In this document: piece after piece, positions 6,205-10,350 of the stretch | Layout: each line of letters opens with the position of its first letter | How positions within the stretch are numbered: position 1 is the first letter of the stretch | Assembly (NCBI GenBank): GCA_937958345.1 | Contig: CALGNW010000080.1 | Span: 1 to 10,350 of the forward strand | Length of the DNA stretch: 10,350 nt | DNA from: an uncultured Neomegalonema sp. | GTDB taxonomy: Bacteria; Pseudomonadota; Alphaproteobacteria; Rhodobacterales; Rhodobacteraceae | Reading direction: 5' to 3' | The notes under the pieces: model-generated | Databases searched by the model: none | What the model saw: only the letters and a program-made list of their open reading frames with translations | Told to the model about the DNA's origin: nothing | Position numbers and translations under genes: made by a program

Positions 6205-6591
6205 ATGAATATTGGTGAGGCTGCGAAGCGTGCGAAACTTCCTGTAAAAACAGTCCGTTATTATGCGGAAATCGGCCTCGTTAGCCCCAATGGGCGCAGT
6301 GCGAGCGGGTATCGCGAATATGATGAAATCGCGATCCGCAAACTGAAATTCGTTGCGCGCTCCCGGTCGTTCGGGTTTGGGATTCCGGCGTGTCGCGAGC
6401 TTTTATCACTTTTTGAAGATCGCTCCCGCGAAAGTGCCGATGTCAAAAATATTGCCAAGGCGCGCATTGCCGAACTGGATGAAAAGCTGCTCGAATTGCG
6501 GCTGTTGCGCGACGAGCTGTCTCATCTGGCGGATAGTTGCGCGGGAAATGCGCGGCCCGATTGCCCGATAATTGATGGTCTGGCCGGATAA
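6205..6591 (+). CDS. cueR: CueR-type copper-responsive MerR-family regulator
   Basis: This 128-residue dimeric transcription factor senses Cu(I), Ag(I) or Au(I) and activates promoters with a 19-bp spacer. The N-terminal winged helix is MNIGEAAKRAKLPVKTVRYY...GLVSPNGRSASGYREY. A dimerisation helix follows at about 80-110, then the metal loop C112-x7-C120 and the CPII segment. Ser77, which marks sensors of +1 metals (Zn(II) sensors have Cys there), is in E. coli CueR register. The C-terminus is short and lacks the CCHH tail of E. coli CueR. The ATG at 6205 is preferred over upstream in-frame codons because it follows AGGGGAG and begins at the usual MNI. It diverges from the DUF4396 gene, its probable target. 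It could equally be called HmrR, the rhizobial name. Confidence 0.92.
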   Translation: MNIGEAAKRAKLPVKTVRYYAEIGLVSPNGRSASGYREYDEIAIRKLKFVARSRSFGFGIPACRELLSLFEDRSRESADVKNIAKARIAELDEKLLELRLLRDELSHLADSCAGNARPDCPIIDGLAG

Positions 6592-6665
6592 TCCTTAAAC
6601 GAGTCTCGACGTTGCGACGCCGCATCGCCATATAGACCCCAAAGCAACGTATAGGAGCGCATGTC

Positions 6666-7313
6666 ATGTTCGGACTGTTCAAACCCTCTGAAGTTCCGAG
6701 CGCCGAGAATGCGCTGGCCGGTCGCGCCGAGGCAATCCCGACTGCGGAAACTCATGCCGTTCTCGGAACGCCACTCAAACCGCCTTTTCCCGACGGGATT
6801 GAAACAATCCTTTTCGGGTTCGGGTGTTTTTGGGGGGCGGAACGGCGGATGTGGGACGTGCCCGGTGTTTATACAACGGCGGTCGGGTATTCCGCAGGAT
6901 CGACTCCAAACCCCACTTACAAGGAAGTGTGCACCGGGCGTACCGGCCATAACGAGGTTGTGCTGGTTGCCTACGATCCGAACGAAGTCAGCGTCGATAC
7001 GCTGCTAAAGGTGTTTTGGGAGGCCCACGATCCGACCCAAGGCATGCGCCAGGGCAATGATGTGGGAACGCAATACCGCTCGGGTATTTATGTGACGAAC
7101 GAACGTCAGCGCGCTGCTGCGATTACGACGCGGGACGCTGTGGGCAAACAACTTTCCGCGAAGGGTTACCCTGCGATCACGACAGAGATCATTGATGCGC
7201 CGGAATTTTATTACGCCGAGGACTATCACCAGCAATACCTCGAAAAAAATCCCGGCGGGTATTGCGGGTTGCGGGGAACAGGCGTGACCTGTCCCGTCGG
7301 TGCATCCGTATGA
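6666..7313 (+). CDS. msrA: Peptide-methionine (S)-S-oxide reductase MsrA
   Basis: MsrA reduces methionine-S-sulfoxide in proteins and free methionine, recycled by thioredoxin. The catalytic motif GFGCFWGAE places the nucleophilic Cys at 54. The conserved TAVGYSAGS, TGHNEVVLVAYDP and FWEAHDPTQGMRQGNDVGTQYRS segments follow, and the C-terminal YCGLRGTGVTC supplies the resolving Cys200 and probably Cys209. Length (215) matches the longer MsrA form with about 40 extra N-terminal residues. The ribosome site AGGAG (6653-6657) lies eight bases before the ATG at 6666; the ATG at 6661 is out of frame. It follows cueR by 74 bases on the same strand and shares ATGA with prmA, so it is at least co-transcribed with prmA. 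No MsrB is present in the window. Confidence 0.96.
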   Translation: MFGLFKPSEVPSAENALAGRAEAIPTAETHAVLGTPLKPPFPDGIETILFGFGCFWGAERRMWDVPGVYTTAVGYSAGSTPNPTYKEVCTGRTGHNEVVLVAYDPNEVSVDTLLKVFWEAHDPTQGMRQGNDVGTQYRSGIYVTNERQRAAAITTRDAVGKQLSAKGYPAITTEIIDAPEFYYAEDYHQQYLEKNPGGYCGLRGTGVTCPVGASV

Positions 7314-8218
7314 GCGGTGACGCGGGCGAAATTCACACGATTTTTGCGACGGTGAAAAGTGAGAGCAGGGCACAGGCACTGGCCGATGCGATCGAAAATA
7401 TGGAACCGGAACCTGCGGGTGTCGGGTGTTTCGAGGTCGATGAGGATAACGACGTTTGGGAGGTCGCCGGATACTTTAGCGGCAACCCGAGCGGTATCTC
7501 TCTGACGTTGCTGGAAATGGCCTTTTCGGAGGCAAAGTTCGTTGTTTCCAAAGTGCCACCTGAGGACTGGGTTGCAAAGGTGCGGCGGGAGCTGACGCCG
7601 GTGCGCGCCGGGCGCTTTACACTGCACGGCGGGCATGATCTCGGTGATGCACCGCCCTCTGCTATCCGCTTGCAGATCGAGGCGGCCATGGCGTTCGGGA
7701 CGGGGCATCACGGGACGACGCGGGGCTGTCTGATCGCGATGGATACGCTTGCACGTCAGGGGTTGTCGGCCCGCAAAGTATTGGACCTTGGAACCGGAAC
7801 CGGCGCGCTGGCGATGGGGGCGGCAAAGCTGTGGAAGGCGCAATGTATCGCAACCGACATCGATGAGGTTGCTGTTGCCACCGCACGGGAGAACGTGCGC
7901 TTTAACGGAACGGCGTCGATGATTCAGGTCTTTGAGGCGGGCAGGGCGACCGGACCGGAAGTGCTGCGTTACGCGCCATATGATCTGGTTTTTGCCAATA
8001 TTCTTGCTGCCCCGCTTAAGCGCCTGGCCCCGCAGATTTCGGCAGTTGTCGAACCGGGCAGCGCGATCGTCCTGTCAGGATTGCTCCACCGTCAGGCTCC
8101 GGGTGTTGCGCAGGTTTTTGCGGGCTGGGGTATGAATGTGAAGCAGCGGATACGTCTGGGAGAATGGACGACGTTGCGTCTGGAACGGATTAGCAAACTG
8201 GGCGATCGTCAGGGGTAA
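7310..8218 (+). CDS. prmA: Ribosomal protein L11 methyltransferase PrmA
   Basis: PrmA trimethylates several amino groups of ribosomal protein L11 using S-adenosylmethionine in the cytoplasm. The protein has 302 residues, near the E. coli length. The N-terminal L11-recognition domain (about 1-100) contains GCFEVDEDND and WEVAGYF. The linker is followed by MAFGTGHHGTTRGCL (127-141), the SAM-binding glycine motif LDLGTGTGALAMGA (158-171), the acidic ribose contact ATDID (181-185), and the PrmA motif DLVFANILAAPL (225-236). The ATG at 7310 overlaps the msrA stop (ATGA), so coupled translation is expected; an upstream in-frame extension to 7262 would begin inside msrA without support. Its last 10 bases overlap the converging photolyase gene. 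Confidence 0.95.
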   Translation: MSGDAGEIHTIFATVKSESRAQALADAIENMEPEPAGVGCFEVDEDNDVWEVAGYFSGNPSGISLTLLEMAFSEAKFVVSKVPPEDWVAKVRRELTPVRAGRFTLHGGHDLGDAPPSAIRLQIEAAMAFGTGHHGTTRGCLIAMDTLARQGLSARKVLDLGTGTGALAMGAAKLWKAQCIATDIDEVAVATARENVRFNGTASMIQVFEAGRATGPEVLRYAPYDLVFANILAAPLKRLAPQISAVVEPGSAIVLSGLLHRQAPGVAQVFAGWGMNVKQRIRLGEWTTLRLERISKLGDRQG

Positions 8219-9420
8219 AGTTCGCTGATTAAGCGGGGAATTTGCTTTTTGACTTTGAAAAAGCCCGCTGTTGCCAAAGGCCAGACCGCTGCGTCCCAAT
8301 CGCGGCGAACTTCAGTCAGGGCTATCCCCGCGTCCGTTAGCGCGGGGGCGGCGCGATCAAGCCAATCCCGCGTCGGTCCGATTGGAACATAGGCCGTCGC
8401 GATCTGCGTTACGCCGGATCCCGTCGCCCAATTCACCAAACTTGCGGGATCGTCGGCATTCAAGGGTTCTGCATGTGGCAGGCCCGCGCTTTTCGCCCGC
8501 GCTGCGGCGTCTGACAAGGCGGCGGTATCGAACTCGGTGACGGCATCGTCGGCGTTCGGTGGGCTGATTTGAAGGGTTGCCGCATTTTGCACCTCTTGTG
8601 TCGTCAGGCCGAGCGTTTCCGGCAGGCAGTCCTCAAGCGTTATCAGAAGACCGGTTGGCCTTGCCGGATCTGGTAAGGACGGTGTGCGTAGCGGTAGGGC
8701 CTCTCCGTAGGCAAAACTCTCCGTCAGTGGTTCGGGGTCTTCGGCGAGATCCTGCCCTGCCGGAGTGAAGCGCCCATTGGTGAACTTGGCGATGTTCCAT
8801 GGCGCGGCTGCGTAGTTTTTGCCGCGTGTGTGAAGACCTGCCACCCAACGCCAGCTGAGGGTATTTGAGGCGGGATCACCGTCTAGCAGATGTCTCAGAA
8901 AGAAGTCGGCGCCCAGAACCCAAGGCAGTCGCAACGTAAATATCCAGATGGAGGCGAACCACATGCGCGCGTGGTTATGCAGATAGTTCGTCTCGACCAA
9001 CTCTTGCGCCCATGCGTCAAAGCACGCGATTCCCGTCTCGCCGGATTGCGCGGATCGGACCGCGCGCATGTTCGGAAACTGCTTGGATTGCGCAGCGATC
9101 TCGTTTTTGTACGCCGTCCACACTGAAGGGCGTCGTTCCAGCCAGCCCTTGAAGTAGGTGCGCCAGAAGACTTCCTGTACGAATTTTTCAGACCCTTCCA
9201 GCGTGTGCACGCGCATCGCCTCGGCGATCACTTCGAACTCGCTGACCAGCCGCCGCCTGAGGTAGGGAGAAAGGACCGACGTATTCGATCTGTCGTCAGG
9301 GCCGAAATCCGTGTTGCGTTGTGCCGCATAATGCCGACCCATCGAGCCGGAAAACGCGGAAACCCGTGCCAATCCGGCATCCCGTGACGGTGTCCAAACA
9401 AGAGGGTTTTCTTTGCTCAC
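8209..9420 (-). CDS. Photolyase/cryptochrome family protein with inverted domain order (NewPHL-like)
   Basis: This 403-residue flavoprotein is likely a light-driven DNA repair enzyme for cyclobutane pyrimidine dimers. FAD-domain signatures come first: RSNTSVLSPYLRRRL (44-58), the EVFWRTYFKGWLERRP helix (83-98), FDAW (134-137), NYLHNHARMWFAS (145-157) and LLDGDPASNTLSWRW (178-192). Residues 255-395 look like an alpha/beta domain (LLITLEDCLPETLGL; GVTQIATAYVPIGP; LTDAGIALTEVRRDWD), placed after rather than before the FAD domain. This inverted order matches the bacterial NewPHL group, reported to lack an antenna chromophore and to repair single-stranded DNA. The start is GTG at 9420 with a weak ribosome site; the WTPSRDAG segment argues against starting at Met28. 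Family is sure; NewPHL class is strong inference. Confidence 0.88.
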   Translation of the reverse strand: MSKENPLVWTPSRDAGLARVSAFSGSMGRHYAAQRNTDFGPDDRSNTSVLSPYLRRRLVSEFEVIAEAMRVHTLEGSEKFVQEVFWRTYFKGWLERRPSVWTAYKNEIAAQSKQFPNMRAVRSAQSGETGIACFDAWAQELVETNYLHNHARMWFASIWIFTLRLPWVLGADFFLRHLLDGDPASNTLSWRWVAGLHTRGKNYAAAPWNIAKFTNGRFTPAGQDLAEDPEPLTESFAYGEALPLRTPSLPDPARPTGLLITLEDCLPETLGLTTQEVQNAATLQISPPNADDAVTEFDTAALSDAAARAKSAGLPHAEPLNADDPASLVNWATGSGVTQIATAYVPIGPTRDWLDRAAPALTDAGIALTEVRRDWDAAVWPLATAGFFKVKKQIPRLISELYP

Positions 9421-9472
9421 AACCGCCGAACTAGGCTTTGCCGCCGCCTTCGCCAGCGCAAACAGAAAATAT

Positions 9473-9501
9473 TTGAAACTCCGCTTGCTACTCGCGATTA
9501 C
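9473..9501 (+). promoter_or_regulatory. Weak candidate promoter for the initiator tRNA
   Basis: TTGAAA (9473-9478) is a good -35, but the -10 at 17 bases (GATTAC, 9496-9501) matches only three of six positions. Transcription would begin about 18 bases before the tRNA. Confidence 0.35.
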
Positions 9502-9525
9502 TGGGGGTAAGACACGGCCTCTTGT

Positions 9526-9602
<77 letters not shown>

Positions 9603-9609
9603 AGAACCT

Positions 9610-9626
9610 CTTTCGCAGGTCGAAAG
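9610..9626 (+). other. Small hairpin after the tRNA
   Basis: CTTTCG and CGAAAG form a 6-bp perfect stem with the loop CAGGT, eight bases after the tRNA CCA end. No U-run follows, so it may mark 3' processing rather than termination. Confidence 0.35.
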
Positions 9627-9640
9627 ATCATTGATCCCAA

Positions 9641-9654
9641 GAAAATTAATTTTC
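9641..9654. repeat. Perfect 14-bp AT-rich palindrome
   Basis: GAAAATTAATTTTC equals its own reverse complement and is far more AT-rich than its surroundings. It lies between the converging tRNA and tamB units and could act as a bidirectional transcription stop or a protein site. Confidence 0.5.
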
Positions 9655-9664
9655 GATCTGCTTC

Positions 9665-9706
9665 GCACAGCCTTCCGGTTGCGCGGCGACCGTTTTCACG
9701 GTCGCC
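9665..9706 (-). terminator. Two abutting GNRA-loop hairpins at the tamB 3' end
   Basis: Eleven bases past the tamB stop on the - strand, GGCGACCGT-GAAA-ACGGTCGCC (9706 to 9685) forms a perfect 9-bp stem. Next to it, GCGCAACC-GGAA-GGCTGTGC (9684 to 9665) forms an 8-pair stem with one mismatch. Both loops are GNRA only when read on this strand. No T tract follows directly, so this is not a classical terminator; it more likely caps the mRNA end or works with the AT-rich palindrome just beyond. Confidence 0.55.
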
Positions 9707-9716
9707 CACACTTTCA

Positions 9717-10350
9717 TCAGTAATCCAGCTTCCAGCTTGCGCTGGCCTCGGCTTCATCTGCGCCGAATTGCCCTTCCAACTCGATGTTGTCGAACACTTC
9801 GATTTCTACGAAGGCCGATGTCCCGCCCGTTTCCAGATTTTGCTTCGCACCGACAAAGACGTTCTCGGTCAGGTATTTCCCGGTCGCGATGCTGGTCCCA
9901 TCGCCGTCACCGCCCTCAACGCGCAACACATCGACGCCAAGCGCGCCGCGCACGCTGTCGAGTGCGCCTGCCTTACCCGACAGCAATGTTGCGACGCCGG
10001 CAGCGAGTTGTGCGGCCTCTAATCCGCTCAGCGATTGCTTCGAGCGTCCGAACAACAGACGCGGAAGGACCTCGTCGGGCGGGAGGGCCGGAATCGAGCC
10101 GAACTCGAGTTCGATGTCCGAGGCAGGGCCGGTTATATCGAGCCAGCCGGTGATATCATTCGACGCGCGCTGTAGCCGGACCTTGATGAACGGATCGAGC
10201 GGGCCGTTAAAGCGGACTTCGCCGATGGCCAATTCGAACTGACGTCCGAGCAGATCAAGCCAGCCGCGTCGTCGCTCTATCATGCCGTTTACGCGCGGGT
10301 CACTGGCGTACCCGGTTGCGCGGATGTTGCCGCCCCACTCGGAATCAAGG
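9717..10350 (-). CDS. tamB: TamB C-terminal part (translocation and assembly module), truncated by the window edge
   Basis: TamB is a very long inner-membrane-anchored periplasmic protein of the AsmA-like group. It bridges to the outer-membrane TamA and takes part in autotransporter assembly and phospholipid transport. Only the last 210 or so residues (of usually over 1,000) are inside; the frame remains open to base 10350, so the Met at 10283 is internal. The visible part is the DUF490 (TamB) domain: DSEWGGNIRATGYASDPRVN, then GLIxxRRGWLDLLGR-like text (here MIERRRGWLDLLGR), FELAIGEVRFNGPLDP, DITGPASDIELEFGSIPALP, DEVLPRLLFGRS, the LSGLEAAQLAAGVATLLSGK helix, and a beta-rich end LETGGTSAFVEIEVFDNIE...SWKLDY closing on an aromatic residue. 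Family assignment is firm. Confidence 0.94.
   Translation of the reverse strand, partial: LDSEWGGNIRATGYASDPRVNGMIERRRGWLDLLGRQFELAIGEVRFNGPLDPFIKVRLQRASNDITGWLDITGPASDIELEFGSIPALPPDEVLPRLLFGRSKQSLSGLEAAQLAAGVATLLSGKAGALDSVRGALGVDVLRVEGGDGDGTSIATGKYLTENVFVGAKQNLETGGTSAFVEIEVFDNIELEGQFGADEAEASASWKLDY

Noticed and set aside
6612..6636. TTGCGA ... TATAGA as an msrA promoter
   Set aside because: The spacing is only 13 bases, too short for a sigma70 promoter, and no better -35 pairs with TATAGA.
6661..6665. ATG at 6661 as the msrA start
   Set aside because: It is out of frame with the GCFWGAE catalytic motif; the ATG at 6666 is in frame and correctly spaced from AGGAG.
6522..6950. 142-codon - strand frame across the cueR-msrA gap
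   Set aside because: It covers the start of msrA and the end of cueR, both firmly identified, and shows no protein family signature.
7262..7309. Possible N-terminal extension of PrmA
   Set aside because: The extra residues would be translated from within the msrA reading region with no ribosome site; the ATGA overlap start at 7310 fits the family N-terminus.

Overview
The window looks like ordinary chromosome from an alphaproteobacterium, most likely Rhodobacteraceae (Roseobacter-type). The base composition is moderately GC-rich. SecA, PrmA, MsrA and TamB are of alphaproteobacterial type, the photolyase is of the bacterial inverted-topology kind, and short overlapping operons are common. There is no phage, insertion sequence or CRISPR array. 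The assignment comes from reading the proteins, not from a database search.

Left part (1-5117, + strand): the window opens inside secA (preprotein translocase ATPase), whose C-terminus lacks the usual zinc-binding tail. A long hairpin then spans the start codon of a PTR1/FolM-like pteridine reductase, which overlaps folB (dihydroneopterin aldolase) by 4 bases, making a two-gene pterin/folate unit. Next is a Tat-exported peptide-type ABC substrate-binding protein with no permease genes beside it. It ends at a strong intrinsic terminator that faces a second terminator from the opposite strand.

Middle (5118-6591): a small Met-rich lipoprotein and a four-helix DUF4396 membrane protein lie on the - strand. 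A CueR-type copper sensor, with Ser77, Cys112 and Cys120 in E. coli CueR numbering, diverges from them. The 59-base gap between DUF4396 and cueR holds a good MerR-family promoter: -35 and -10 separated by 19 bp, with a dyad between them, pointing at the DUF4396 gene. This is the most interesting unit in the window: a probable copper-responsive membrane protein of unknown function, with possible metal ligands (C-x3-C, a run of Met residues, and a terminal CCH), in place of the usual CopA ATPase.

Right part (6592-10350): msrA (methionine sulfoxide reductase) and prmA (L11 methyltransferase) follow cueR on the + strand, overlapping each other by 4 bases. prmA collides tail-to-tail with a photolyase whose FAD domain comes first, as in the NewPHL group. 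An initiator tRNA gene follows, with an A-U pair in place of the first of the three conserved anticodon-stem G-C pairs. Then come two abutting hairpins with GNRA loops and the 3' end of tamB on the - strand, running off the window.
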